From NCBI RefSeq assembly GCF_004522215.1, contig NZ_SDLR01000001.1:992001-1056000 (forward strand): 64,000 bases of DNA. The letters are read 5' to 3'. The stretch comes from Ammoniphilus sp. YIM 78166 (GTDB taxonomy: Bacteria > Bacillota > Bacilli > Aneurinibacillales > RAOX-1). Within the stretch, counting starts at the first letter, position 1. Each line of letters begins with the position of its first letter. Below the pieces are notes generated by a model. That model searched no databases and was not told where the DNA came from. It worked only from the letters and a program-made list of their open reading frames with translations. Both the position numbers and the translations under genes were made by a program. Below, in pieces: positions 53,134 to 60,659 of this stretch.

Positions 53134-53559
53134 TTACTCGACATTGTCACAGATTTTAGAAAGGACCCGCTTAAAGACTAAGAGGTCTTCTTCAGATATT
53201 CCTTTGCATACTAAGTCATTGAATTCTTCAGCGATTGGCATAATGGACGCTCTCAATTCCTTGCCGGTCTCCGTAAGATAAACGCGCAAAGAACGTCGGT
53301 CGTGTTCGCTAGCCATTCTTTGAATGAAGCCTTTTTCCTCCAGATTATATAGCATGCGTGCGATATTCGTTTTATCTTTATTCAGCTGTTCCGCGATCTC
53401 ATTCTGATTAAGTCCGTCCTGTTCCCAAAGCAGCATCATAATCAGATTCTGTTCCGGCGCTAAATTAAAAGGAGCTAGCTTGGCTTTAACATAATTAGTA
53501 AGAGTTAGATCTGTCTGATGAATCACAATGCCGATATATTCACGAAAAGAGAATTTCAA
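53134..53559 (-). CDS. MarR family transcriptional regulator
   Basis: 141 residues with a winged helix-turn-helix (about 45-100: LNQNEIAEQLNKDKTNIARMLYNLEEKGFIQR, with the wing HDRRSLRVYLTETG). GGAG spacing favours TTG 53559 over TTG 53574. It probably represses itself and the azoreductase, releasing on contact with a quinone or phenolic compound. The pair of identical operators supports this. No cysteine is seen near the N-terminus, so sensing is more likely by ligand binding; a Cys is present near residue 122 (LVCKGI). Confidence 0.88.
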   Translation of the reverse strand: MKFSFREYIGIVIHQTDLTLTNYVKAKLAPFNLAPEQNLIMMLLWEQDGLNQNEIAEQLNKDKTNIARMLYNLEEKGFIQRMASEHDRRSLRVYLTETGKELRASIMPIAEEFNDLVCKGISEEDLLVFKRVLSKICDNVE

Positions 53560-53578
53560 AAGAATCCACTCCAATTAA

Positions 53579-53592
53579 GTTGCTATAACAAC
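53579..53592. promoter_or_regulatory. Putative MarR operator, copy 2 (upstream of marR)
   Basis: GTTGCTATAACAAC, identical to copy 1 when read on the other strand. It sits about 20 bp upstream of the regulator start. Confidence 0.65.
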
Positions 53593-53708
53593 CAATGTAA
53601 TAACATACTAAACTAAAATATTTACTATGTCAATTCTTCCAAACCGTTTATTGGTATAGTTTAAGGAAAAACTAAATGAATCATACCTAAATAAAGTAGG
53701 TGTTAAGA

Positions 53709-53960
53709 ATGGGGATTATCGTTGTAGAGATATGTAATGCGAATCTAATAACCTCTTATGATTGGGACAATTTAGAAGTCCAATTTCCGGAAGTGTCGGT
53801 AATTCGAATGGAATGCCTTAACCTTTGCGGTTTGTGTCGGACAAGCCCCTATGCACTAGTCAATGGCAAAAGGATTTTTGCCAAAACCATTGAACAATGC
53901 GTCGAACTCATCCTGGAACGAATCAAACAAGAGTTGGCTGAATTTGAAGAGTTGTTGTAA
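53709..53960 (+). CDS. DUF1450 family protein (YuzB-like)
   Basis: 83 residues with the cysteine cluster ECLNLCGLC (about residues 36-44) and an N-terminal Cys in VEICNAN, the pattern of DUF1450 proteins such as YuzB. This spacing suggests metal or iron-sulfur binding, but the role is not known. The frame starts at GTG 53700; ATG 53709 with TAGGTG upstream is favoured. Confidence 0.8.
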   Translation: MGIIVVEICNANLITSYDWDNLEVQFPEVSVIRMECLNLCGLCRTSPYALVNGKRIFAKTIEQCVELILERIKQELAEFEELL

Positions 53961-54034
53961 CACAATATAAAAAGATTGTCATAGTTCATATTTCACATTG
54001 GGATTCTCTTTGAAGTGCAGAGGGATAGAAGGAC

Positions 54035-54058
54035 GCGACTACTAAGTAGTCGCTTTTT
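54035..54058. terminator. Terminator after DUF1450 gene
   Basis: GCGACTAC / GTAGTCGC stem, 3-nt loop, TTTTT tail. The convergent small gene ends at 54059. Confidence 0.82.
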
Positions 54059-54211
54059 CTAAGATTGGTCATTTTCCTCATTTGCTTCTCTCCAGAGTAA
54101 CTCTTTTCCTGAGAAGGTATCAACCTCCATGAGCTCACCGGTCTTCGGATTAGGTATCGTTTGTTTAGAGTGTTTTATTTCTTCCAGCATACCTCTATAT
54201 TCTTGATTCAT
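54059..54211 (-). CDS. Small hypothetical protein, 50 residues
   Basis: ATG at 54211 runs to TAG at 54061-54059. The product is charged and soluble and includes TIPNPKTGELMEVDTFSG. GGGAGTGGTGAG lies upstream and overlaps the end of the preceding small gene, so translation is probably coupled. No family is recognised. It is supported by position, ribosome binding site and tight fit with its neighbour and terminator. Confidence 0.5.
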   Translation of the reverse strand: MNQEYRGMLEEIKHSKQTIPNPKTGELMEVDTFSGKELLWREANEENDQS

Positions 54212-54220
54212 AGCGAGTAC

Positions 54221-54355
54221 TCACCACTCCCTTGATTTGATACAATGACCGAACATGCAGACCATACCTGTTCTCCAGAAGCATCCTTGACAGAGCGGAG
54301 GAAGGGCAAACTTTTTATCGTCTTTTTGAGCTATCTGAATACGTTTTTTGTTCAC
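54221..54355 (-). CDS. Small cysteine-rich protein, 44 residues
   Basis: GTG at 54355 with AGAGGTGAT upstream runs to TGA at 54223-54221. The product has four cysteines in the order C22-x2-C25-x7-C33-x4-C38 (CQGCFWRTGMVCMFGHC) plus a His next to the last Cys, which suggests a small zinc or metal site. Its end overlaps the ribosome binding site of the next small gene. No family is recognised. Confidence 0.5.
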   Translation of the reverse strand: MNKKRIQIAQKDDKKFALPPLCQGCFWRTGMVCMFGHCIKSREW

Positions 54356-54375
54356 ATTATCACCTCTAAAGCATT

Positions 54376-54404
54376 TTTACTACCTTCATAGGGATAAGTA
54401 TAAA
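54376..54404 (+). promoter_or_regulatory. Possible promoter of an unannotated plus-strand transcript
   Basis: TTTACT at 54376-54381, 17-bp spacer, TATAAA at 54399-54404. Two terminator-like hairpins lie downstream without a coding gene between. Confidence 0.35.
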
Positions 54405-54434
54405 CAAATGTTACCAATGCATTCTCTTTTAGCA

Positions 54435-54473
54435 CCAAATAAAAAACGACAACAATTGTCGTTTTTTATTTGG
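54435..54473. terminator. Perfect 18-bp inverted repeat, likely bidirectional terminator
   Basis: CCAAATAAAAAACGACAA, 3-nt loop CAA, and its exact reverse complement; the stem itself contains A- and T-runs. It lies in the 54356-54559 gap. Confidence 0.6.
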
Positions 54474-54528
54474 ATCAATTTTAGCCAGGATGAAATAATA
54501 ACGATTGTTACTACAAGTCCCCCCTTAC

Positions 54529-54558
54529 TATCCCTAGCTTCGGCTGGGGCCTTTTTAG
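54529..54558 (+). terminator. TTCG-tetraloop terminator without an evident upstream gene
   Basis: CCCTAGC-TTCG-GCTGGGG then CCTTTTT. It is oriented for plus-strand transcription, yet the nearest plus-strand gene (53709) already has its own terminator. Confidence 0.65.
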
Positions 54559-54559
54559 T

Positions 54560-55174
54560 TTAGGGATAATCAATGACTAAATCCATTGTTTGGTATACAA
54601 TAAAATAGGTTGCTAAAGAATACAAGGCTTCATAGATGCCAAAAACGAAACTTGAGCTGCCTAGAATAAAAAGATTAAAGATCATAATATATTGCCCAAC
54701 CGTGTAACACGTTTTTTTACTTAAAAGAATGGCAATAATCTCCGTTCCATCCAACGAACCCCCATACCGAATGATGAGCCCGATACCTCCTCCCAATAAC
54801 ACACCGCCTATTATTACGGCAAGGGCCGGATTGTCGGTAAGCACGGGGAGGGGGTGTAAGATAAAGATTCCCATCGCGAGCAAAACGACACCATAAAAGC
54901 TCAATATTGCAAATGCTTTTCCTAAAAGCTTATACCCTAGCAGCAAGAAGGGGACATTTAATGCTAGAAGCAGAAGTCCCAGATCGACTTCCGTCAGGTA
55001 GGAGAGCATGATCGCAATGCCGACAATCCCGCCATCAATCACCTCGTTTTTCACCAAAAATAACTCCAACGAAACAGCTGCTAGAATAGAACCCGTCAAA
55101 ATATAAAGTCCCCTCTTATAGAGAGGTACTGAGAACTCCTTGCGGGAATATAATCGAATACGTGGCATAAACAT
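54560..55174 (-). CDS. YitT family membrane protein, short form
   Basis: 204 residues with five membrane helices of the YitT type (AAVSLELFLVKNEVIDGGIVGIAIMLS; GGVLLGGGIGLIIRYGGSLDGTEIIA). Full YitT proteins are about 280 residues with a C-terminal DUF2179 domain. Here the protein stops at VIDYP, where that domain should begin, so it is a short form or truncated. Function of the family is unclear. The start is the ATG at 55174. Confidence 0.8.
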   Translation of the reverse strand: MFMPRIRLYSRKEFSVPLYKRGLYILTGSILAAVSLELFLVKNEVIDGGIVGIAIMLSYLTEVDLGLLLLALNVPFLLLGYKLLGKAFAILSFYGVVLLAMGIFILHPLPVLTDNPALAVIIGGVLLGGGIGLIIRYGGSLDGTEIIAILLSKKTCYTVGQYIMIFNLFILGSSSFVFGIYEALYSLATYFIVYQTMDLVIDYP

Positions 55175-55278
55175 GATCCACCCCTTGTCTTATCTCCTAG
55201 AATAAGATTATTCAGAAGGTTAGACAAAATATTCCTGAACGTTACGATCATTCTTAAGAAGAATCTCGGCTTTTGTCA

Positions 55279-55548
55279 TTAAGATAAAGGAAAGGACAAA
55301 GGATTCCACTCCCGCAATTCAAGTGTTCGAGCCCTTTCAACCACTACGGGGTCTTGTTCTGCCATCTTTTTTGCTTCTTCATAAGAATGAGCTCGGTAAA
55401 TCACCATTCCACCTTTTTGGTCGGTAAAAGGACCTGCCATTACTACTTTTCCTTGTTGAAACAATTCATCTATGTAACGGAGATGGGCAGGACGGACTTT
55501 CATATTGATTTCTTCATCAACGATCGTTAACAATGCTGCATATAACAA
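55279..55548 (-). CDS. YciI-like protein
   Basis: About 89 residues of the YciI fold, with RPAHLRYIDEL, MAGPFTD and the ending DPVVVERARTLELREW. The His of RPAHL and the Asp of DPVV form the usual putative active pair. AAGGAG spacing favours TTG 55548; the longer frame to 55596 overlaps the LysR gene end. Its function is unknown; YciI domains occur in small hydrolase- or dehydratase-like enzymes. It lies 19 bp downstream of the LysR gene on the same strand. Confidence 0.75.
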   Translation of the reverse strand: MLYAALLTIVDEEINMKVRPAHLRYIDELFQQGKVVMAGPFTDQKGGMVIYRAHSYEEAKKMAEQDPVVVERARTLELREWNPLSFPLS

Positions 55549-55567
55549 TGTGGTCAGCTCCTTATGT

Positions 55568-56458
55568 TTAATAATGATTCTCCAATCCCCTATCAAGCAG
55601 TCTCAATAACTCCCTCAAAGCAAACGAATGATAAGCATTTTTCTTGGTGATCATCCCCAGCTCCCAAACCAGCGAGCTATCGGTTAATGGAAGAATTTTA
55701 ATGTCTGGGTTATTTTGCTTATCATAAATGGATTTGGGAAGAATGGTGATGCCTAACCGGGAGGCAACCAGCTCCATGATTAAATCCCACTGAGAGCTTC
55801 GATAAGAGACCGTCGGTGTAAAACCAGCAGCCGTACAGGCTTGTCTAATATAGTCATGCAGGGTAAATTCTTGGGAAAAGAGAATGAAACGCTCCTCTTT
55901 TAATTGATGTAAATAAACCGCCGGTTGCTGGGCTAAGTCATGATCTTTATGTATAAATAATACAAATTCGTCTCTGATAAAAGGTGTAATATTGAATTTG
56001 CTCGGGTCGTTTGGCAGGACAATGATACCTAGATCAATTTGCCCTTGATCTACCAATTCACTGATTCGTTTGGCCCCAAGCTCTATTAATTCCAAGGACA
56101 CCTTAGGGTACTTTTCATGGAGCATTCTTGCAATGGCAGGAAAAAACAAAGTCCCGATGAGGGGAGGGATCCCGATTTTAATTTCCCCTGCTTCGATGTT
56201 CATTAATTCATCTAATAGCACCGTTAACTCCGTTAGGGGCAACAGAGCTTTAACCCCCTGTTGGTAGACGATTTTACCTGCATCCGTGAGCTTCAGTTCA
56301 CGCTTGGACCGCTCGAAAAGTTCGACATGAAGCTCTTCTTCGATCTTTTTCACCGCTTTGCTGAGCGCAGGCTGAGATACATAGGAATGGGATGCGGCCT
56401 TTGAAAAGCTCTTATGATTCGCTACTTCTATAAAAGACTTTAAGTCTCTAAGCTCCAT
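55568..56458 (-). CDS. LysR family transcriptional regulator
   Basis: 296 residues. An N-terminal winged helix-turn-helix (KSFSKAASHSYVSQPALSKAVKKIEEEL) precedes a LysR substrate-binding domain (about 90-296). It is transcribed divergently from the scoAB CoA-transferase genes, the classical layout for a LysR regulator and its target. The inducer is unknown; a 3-oxoacid or acetoacetate-related signal is a guess from context. Confidence 0.9.
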   Translation of the reverse strand: MELRDLKSFIEVANHKSFSKAASHSYVSQPALSKAVKKIEEELHVELFERSKRELKLTDAGKIVYQQGVKALLPLTELTVLLDELMNIEAGEIKIGIPPLIGTLFFPAIARMLHEKYPKVSLELIELGAKRISELVDQGQIDLGIIVLPNDPSKFNITPFIRDEFVLFIHKDHDLAQQPAVYLHQLKEERFILFSQEFTLHDYIRQACTAAGFTPTVSYRSSQWDLIMELVASRLGITILPKSIYDKQNNPDIKILPLTDSSLVWELGMITKKNAYHSFALRELLRLLDRGLENHY

Positions 56459-56596
56459 TTAGCTCTCCTACTTATTCCGTTTTGTTATACAAAAGATAAT
56501 TTATATTCATTTTACGATTGATAAACTCTGTTGTAAACTCTAAGTATAGGGTTACATTTCGAATTTTTAGACAAGTCGCAGGAAGGGGATCATAAA

Positions 56597-57298
56597 ATGG
56601 GAAAAAGTAAAGTGTTAGATTCCATGCTAGAAGCCGTTCAAGATATACAAGACGGTGCAACGATTATTGTTGGAGGATTTGGATTGTGCGGAATTCCTGA
56701 AAAAGCGATCTTGGCTTTGCGCGAAAAAGGAACTAAGGATTTAACGATCGTGAGCAACAATTGCGGAGTTGACGATTGGGGACTAGGACTTCTCTTGGCT
56801 AATAAGCAAATTAAAAAAATGATCTCTTCGTATGTAGGAGAAAATAAAATCTTCGAACGTCAGTTTTTGAGTGGGGAGCTAGAAGTAGAGCTTGTTCCTC
56901 AAGGGACTTTAGCTGAACGCATCCGGGCAGGCGGGGCTGGCATCCCAGGGTTCTACACCGCGACGGGAGTGGGGACTCCTGTGGCTGAAGGAAAAGAACA
57001 CAAGGTGTTTAACGGAAAAACATATATCTTAGAAGAGGGGATCGTAGGAGATTTTGCGTTAGTGAAGGCTTGGAAAGCTGATCCGCTTGGAAACCTTATC
57101 TACCGGAAAACGTCTCGCAACTTTAACCCGGTGGCTGCCACAGCCGGTAAAATTACCATTGCGGAGGTAGAAGAAATCGTTGAAGTAGGACAATTAATCC
57201 CTGATGAGATCCATACCCCTAGCGTATATGTTCAGCGTGTCCTATGCGGTACTGACTATGAAAAGAGAATTGAAAGAAGAACCGTGAAACAAGCTTAA
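56597..57298 (+). CDS. scoA: 3-oxoacid CoA-transferase subunit A
   Basis: 233 residues of the CoA-transferase family I alpha subunit, with the glycine-rich CoA motif [14 protein letters not shown] near residue 25 and [11 protein letters not shown] near 130. It works with the beta subunit encoded next to move CoA from succinyl-CoA to a 3-oxoacid such as acetoacetate. ATG 56597 follows GGAAGGGG. It is divergent from a LysR regulator that probably controls it. Confidence 0.9.
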   Translation: MGKSKVLDSMLEAVQDIQDGATIIVGGFGLCGIPEKAILALREKGTKDLTIVSNNCGVDDWGLGLLLANKQIKKMISSYVGENKIFERQFLSGELEVELVPQGTLAERIRAGGAGIPGFYTATGVGTPVAEGKEHKVFNGKTYILEEGIVGDFALVKAWKADPLGNLIYRKTSRNFNPVAATAGKITIAEVEEIVEVGQLIPDEIHTPSVYVQRVLCGTDYEKRIERRTVKQA

Positions 57299-57337
57299 GC
57301 GTTTACAAAGAATGAAGGTAATGGAGGAGATAAATCG

Positions 57338-57994
57338 ATGAAAGATGTCCGCTTAACGATCGTAAAACGTGCCGTGAAGGAAATTGAAGATGGAATGAAC
57401 GTCAATCTGGGGATCGGAATGCCAACGTTGGTCGCCAATGAAATTCCAAGTGAGTTTAATGTCCTGCTCCAATCTGAGAACGGCTTATTAGGGATCGGTC
57501 CGTACCCCGTAGAAGGATCAGAAGATGCGGATCTAATCAACGCTGGAAAAGAAACCGTAACCGCAGTCCCTGGCGCTTCTTACTTTGATAGTGCCGAGTC
57601 TTTTGCCATGATCCGCGGAGGGCATATTGATTTGGCCATCCTAGGGGGCATGGAGGTTTCAGAGCAAGGCGACCTGGCCAACTGGATGATCCCAGGTAAA
57701 ATGATCAAGGGAATGGGTGGAGCCATGGATTTGGTTCATGGTGCGAAAAAAGTGGTTGTCATAATGGAGCATACGAATAAGCACGGTGAATCCAAAGTGA
57801 AAAAGGCCTGCACCTTGCCGTTGACCGGGCAACAGGTCGTCCATCGTTTAATTACGGATTTGGCTGTATTTGATTTTACCTCCGAGGGCATGGTTCTCGT
57901 AGAAACCCAAGAGGGCGTTAGCGTGGACGAAATCAAAGAGAAAACGGAAGCCTCCTTTACCGTAGCAGCAGAACTGTTGATTCAAGAGAATTAA
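57338..57994 (+). CDS. scoB: 3-oxoacid CoA-transferase subunit B
   Basis: 218 residues of the beta subunit. Glu47 in QSENGLLG is the catalytic residue that forms the glutamyl-CoA thioester. [14 protein letters not shown] near residue 23 is also typical. The gene lies 39 bp after subunit A with GGAGG upstream. The heteromer probably lets the cell use acetoacetate or a related 3-oxoacid. Confidence 0.92.
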   Translation: MKDVRLTIVKRAVKEIEDGMNVNLGIGMPTLVANEIPSEFNVLLQSENGLLGIGPYPVEGSEDADLINAGKETVTAVPGASYFDSAESFAMIRGGHIDLAILGGMEVSEQGDLANWMIPGKMIKGMGGAMDLVHGAKKVVVIMEHTNKHGESKVKKACTLPLTGQQVVHRLITDLAVFDFTSEGMVLVETQEGVSVDEIKEKTEASFTVAAELLIQEN

Positions 57995-58092
57995 TCTATT
58001 CACACGAGCAGCCCCACAGCTTCATCATTGTCAGCATTGCAGTCAATCGAACCACATAGAGGGGTAACATATAGATACGGGTTGGAGAGTTA

Positions 58093-58115
58093 GATAAATA
58101 GATAAATAGATAAAT
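58093..58115. repeat. GATAAATA tandem microrepeat
   Basis: Nearly three copies of the 8-mer GATAAATA in direct succession, immediately followed by a strong hairpin. Confidence 0.8.
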
Positions 58116-58144
58116 GGTAGGACAGATAGCGTGTCTGTCCTACC
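58116..58144. other. Strong 11-bp hairpin without T-run
   Basis: GGTAGGACAGA / TCTGTCCTACC with a 7-nt loop. It lies between scoB and a small zinc-ribbon gene and may act as a weak terminator or an mRNA stabiliser. Confidence 0.6.
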
Positions 58145-58174
58145 CTCATATATTCAAGGAAAGGGTGAAGAGCA

Positions 58175-58354
58175 TTGAACCTAGCATTAGTCGATAAAAA
58201 ATGTATCCACTGTGGGTTAAAATTAAGTCGTTTCGAGTTTGAGGAAAAGTCTTCGCTTTGTATCGATTGCTATCATGAAGAATACACCGCTAAGGTAACT
58301 CCGTTAGCCAGTCAACCGACTCGCTTGCGAAATAAGAGATGGTTTATTAAATAG
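58175..58354 (+). CDS. Small zinc-ribbon protein, 59 residues
   Basis: TTG 58175, preceded by AAAGGGTGAAG, runs to TAG 58354. The product has two CxxC pairs (C10-x2-C13 in KKCIHCG and C29-x2-C32 in LCIDCYH), the pattern of a treble-clef or ribbon zinc site, and a basic C-terminus (RLRNKRWFIK). No family is recognised. It is followed 25 bp later by another small gene, perhaps in one transcript. Confidence 0.6.
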   Translation: MNLALVDKKCIHCGLKLSRFEFEEKSSLCIDCYHEEYTAKVTPLASQPTRLRNKRWFIK

Positions 58355-58379
58355 AGAATCGAAAGGGAGAGCCAAACCG

Positions 58380-58646
58380 ATGAAAATAAGGGGAGAAATT
58401 GTTCATCAACGTCCTTATAGTGATGTCTCCGATCAAAAGATTCACCTTCTACTGCTAAAAGTCCAGGAGGGAGTCCTGGTTAATGGCGTAACCATTCATA
58501 CCATCCCTGTTCTTACATCAGCAGGGATAACAGATCGTCGGCTAGGCGACTCAATCGACATTACAGGCAGAATGGAACTTAGAAGAGTTAAGACACCTGC
58601 GGGAAACCTAAGCTCCTCACCCATCCCGGTATTCATTCACATATAA
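58380..58646 (+). CDS. Small hypothetical protein, 88 residues
   Basis: ATG 58380 follows AAGGGAGAG. The product is rich in beta-strand-forming stretches (KIHLLLLKVQEGVLVNGVTIHTIPVL). No signal peptide, membrane segment or cysteine is seen. I do not recognise the family. It lies just after the zinc-ribbon gene and before a hairpin terminator. Confidence 0.55.
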   Translation: MKIRGEIVHQRPYSDVSDQKIHLLLLKVQEGVLVNGVTIHTIPVLTSAGITDRRLGDSIDITGRMELRRVKTPAGNLSSSPIPVFIHI

Positions 58647-58647
58647 T

Positions 58648-58675
58648 AAGTACTTTGCAAGTACTGCTATTTTTG
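58648..58675 (+). terminator. Weak terminator after small hypothetical gene
   Basis: AGTACTT-TGC-AAGTACT, then GCTATTTTT. The remaining 58676-58954 gap holds a second hairpin and no ORF I can support. Confidence 0.5.
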
Positions 58676-58748
58676 CTTCACCAGTAGGCAGGAAGATGGA
58701 GTACTTGATACTTCTATGATATTCAATTTCTCACACTCTCACATTTTA

Positions 58749-58779
58749 GGAAGGATCCCTCGGGTCCTTCCCTTTTTTT
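58749..58779 (+). terminator. Terminator in the gap before the IclR gene
   Basis: GGAAGGA / TCCTTCC stem with GC-rich inner part and a T-run. Confidence 0.75.
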
Positions 58780-58954
58780 CCAAATTGTGCCTGTCACTCC
58801 CCGGAATTTGTCGATTCACCAGCTTCAAAACATGCTATAGGATGTAAAGTTTTGAAGAAAGCATTTCGCATAGCGGAACGACTAGGTCGCCGTGATGATA
58901 TTTCTCTATATATAATAGTGTTAATTAGAATAATTAGGAAATGGTGGTGACAAG

Positions 58955-59701
58955 ATGAATGAACGAGGACAAAGGGTTCAATCAGTTGAGCGGGCTTTTC
59001 GGATAACGGAATGCTTTTCTATTGAGAAACCAGAGCTTAGCCTTGGTGAAATTGCAAAAAAAACAGGTTTAACCAAGAGCACGGTGTTTCGCTTATTATC
59101 TACCCTTTTACAGCTAGGGTATATCAAACAGGATTGGCAGACTCAAAGATATAGCTTAGGATTTAAATTTTTCCATTTAGGTGCGATCGTCATTTCGAAT
59201 ACCATGCTAAGAGAAACGGCCATTCCGTTTATGAAGAAGCTTTCTGAGGAAACGGATGAAACGATTAGTCTGAACATCGCAGAACAAAATGAAAGGGTTT
59301 GTATTGAGGTGGTTGAAAGTCCTCAGCAAATTCGCAACTTTGTAAAGGTTGGGCAGCGAAATGCGTTATGGAGCGGGGCTTCTGGTAAGGCCCTCTTAGC
59401 TTATCTTATGGAGGAAGAAAGGCAACTCATTCTTGGTGAACAGGCTGAAAAGCTAGAAAGAGAGTTGTATCTTATTCGAAAGCAGGGCTGTTCGATTTCT
59501 ACTGATGATCGAGTGAAAGGATCCTTTGCCATTGCCGCGCCTATTTTTGACCATCGTAGCCAAATCGTCGGCGGACTTACTCTTGCCGGACCAATCCACA
59601 GATTGACCGAAGAAAGAGAACCGGTTTTGGTTAGACAAGTGATCCAAGCAGCCCATCAAGTTTCTGAACAGTTAGGCTTTATCCAACGAAAGCTAGGATA
59701 A
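58955..59701 (+). CDS. IclR family transcriptional regulator
   Basis: 248 residues. The N-terminal winged helix-turn-helix (LSLGEIAKKTGLTKSTVFRLLSTLLQLGYI) is followed by the IclR effector-binding domain (about 75-248), including GQRNALWSGASGKALLAYL. IclR regulators often control aromatic and organic acid catabolism. It sits upstream of, and in the same direction as, the dioxygenase operon, but a terminator separates them. It probably controls that operon. ATG 58955 follows GGTGGTG. Confidence 0.9.
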   Translation: MNERGQRVQSVERAFRITECFSIEKPELSLGEIAKKTGLTKSTVFRLLSTLLQLGYIKQDWQTQRYSLGFKFFHLGAIVISNTMLRETAIPFMKKLSEETDETISLNIAEQNERVCIEVVESPQQIRNFVKVGQRNALWSGASGKALLAYLMEEERQLILGEQAEKLERELYLIRKQGCSISTDDRVKGSFAIAAPIFDHRSQIVGGLTLAGPIHRLTEEREPVLVRQVIQAAHQVSEQLGFIQRKLG

Positions 59702-59712
59702 TATTTGAGTGC

Positions 59713-59758
59713 AAGCCCCATGATCCTGTGTTCCAGCAGGGAATCATGGGGCTTTTTA
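59713..59758 (+). terminator. Terminator after IclR gene
   Basis: AAGCCCCATGAT / ATCATGGGGCTT stem with inner CCTG/CAGG pairing and TTTTT tail. Confidence 0.88.
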
Positions 59759-59889
59759 TTATAAAAAGCAAAATAGTATAAATATTTTTGCAGTACGTTC
59801 CTCCATACGGCATGCGTTTTACCATCCGAAACGAGAAGCCGGTAAGATTAAATTAACAGGTAGCCACTATGGAAATGGGGGAATTGAGA

Positions 59890-60627
59890 ATGTCACCAGT
59901 AGACACGGATATTCAACAACATAAACGAATGCTGGCCAAAGCGGTACGCATGCTGGAAAGAATTCAACTGTTGGATATGAATGGTCACGTTAGCTTTAGA
60001 ATTCCTGGAACGGATTGCTTTATTATCAATTCACGAAAGGCCAGTCGTGCCTCGATCACAGTAGAGGATGTTGCCATTTGTAATCTGGATGGGATTCCTC
60101 TTTCCAGCTCCATTGAGCCGCCAAGTGAGGTCCACATCCACTCAAAAATCTATCAAAAACGGAAGAATGTAGGATCCATCATACATGGGCATCCACATTA
60201 CCAAACCGTGCTAGGCATTGCTGATGTGGAGTTGAAGCCGGTTTTTGGGATTGGGGCTTTTGTGGAAGCCGGGCCGCTTTTTGAGAATGCAAGTCTTGTG
60301 AATACTCCCCAGTTGGGTGAAGAGCTGGCTGAGGTGTTAGGCAACCGTGATTATGTCCAGCTTCGGAACCATGGCAATGTGGTAATAGGGGAGGATATCC
60401 CGACTGCTTTTGCCCGAGCCGTATACTTGGAGGAAAATGCGAAGAAGCAATATTACGCTTCCTTGCTTGGTAAGCCACTCAAGGTCATTGAGGGAGAAAA
60501 CCTCTTAATGACAAAACAAACCTCATGGTCCACAAGTATTGTGCAAAAGGTGTGGAGGTACTACGAGGAAAAAGCAGAAAAAGAAGGCACCTTGTTAAAT
60601 CTTGAAAGCAAAGCCGTCGTTTCCTAG
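59890..60627 (+). CDS. Class II aldolase/adducin family protein
   Basis: About 245 residues. Zinc ligands of the class II aldolase fold are visible: His99 and His101 in IIHGHPHY and His161 in LRNHGNV. The aldolase catalytic Glu position has PPSEVHIH (near residue 80). Besides fuculose-phosphate aldolases, the family contains decarboxylases of aromatic pathways, for example dihydroxyphthalate-type enzymes. Its place before a Rieske oxygenase suggests such a role. The frame opens at ATG 59869; GGGGG spacing favours ATG 59890. Confidence 0.85.
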   Translation: MSPVDTDIQQHKRMLAKAVRMLERIQLLDMNGHVSFRIPGTDCFIINSRKASRASITVEDVAICNLDGIPLSSSIEPPSEVHIHSKIYQKRKNVGSIIHGHPHYQTVLGIADVELKPVFGIGAFVEAGPLFENASLVNTPQLGEELAEVLGNRDYVQLRNHGNVVIGEDIPTAFARAVYLEENAKKQYYASLLGKPLKVIEGENLLMTKQTSWSTSIVQKVWRYYEEKAEKEGTLLNLESKAVVS

Positions 60628-60659
60628 TCAAACTATTAACTTTTTAAGGGGGTTTATCT

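Noticed and set aside
54348..54563. 71-codon plus-strand frame
   Set aside because: It runs through the perfect palindrome and the TTCG terminator and has no ribosome binding site; better explained as non-coding.
60179..60478. 99-codon minus-strand frame inside the class II aldolase gene
   Set aside because: Antisense to conserved metal-site residues; codon shadow only.
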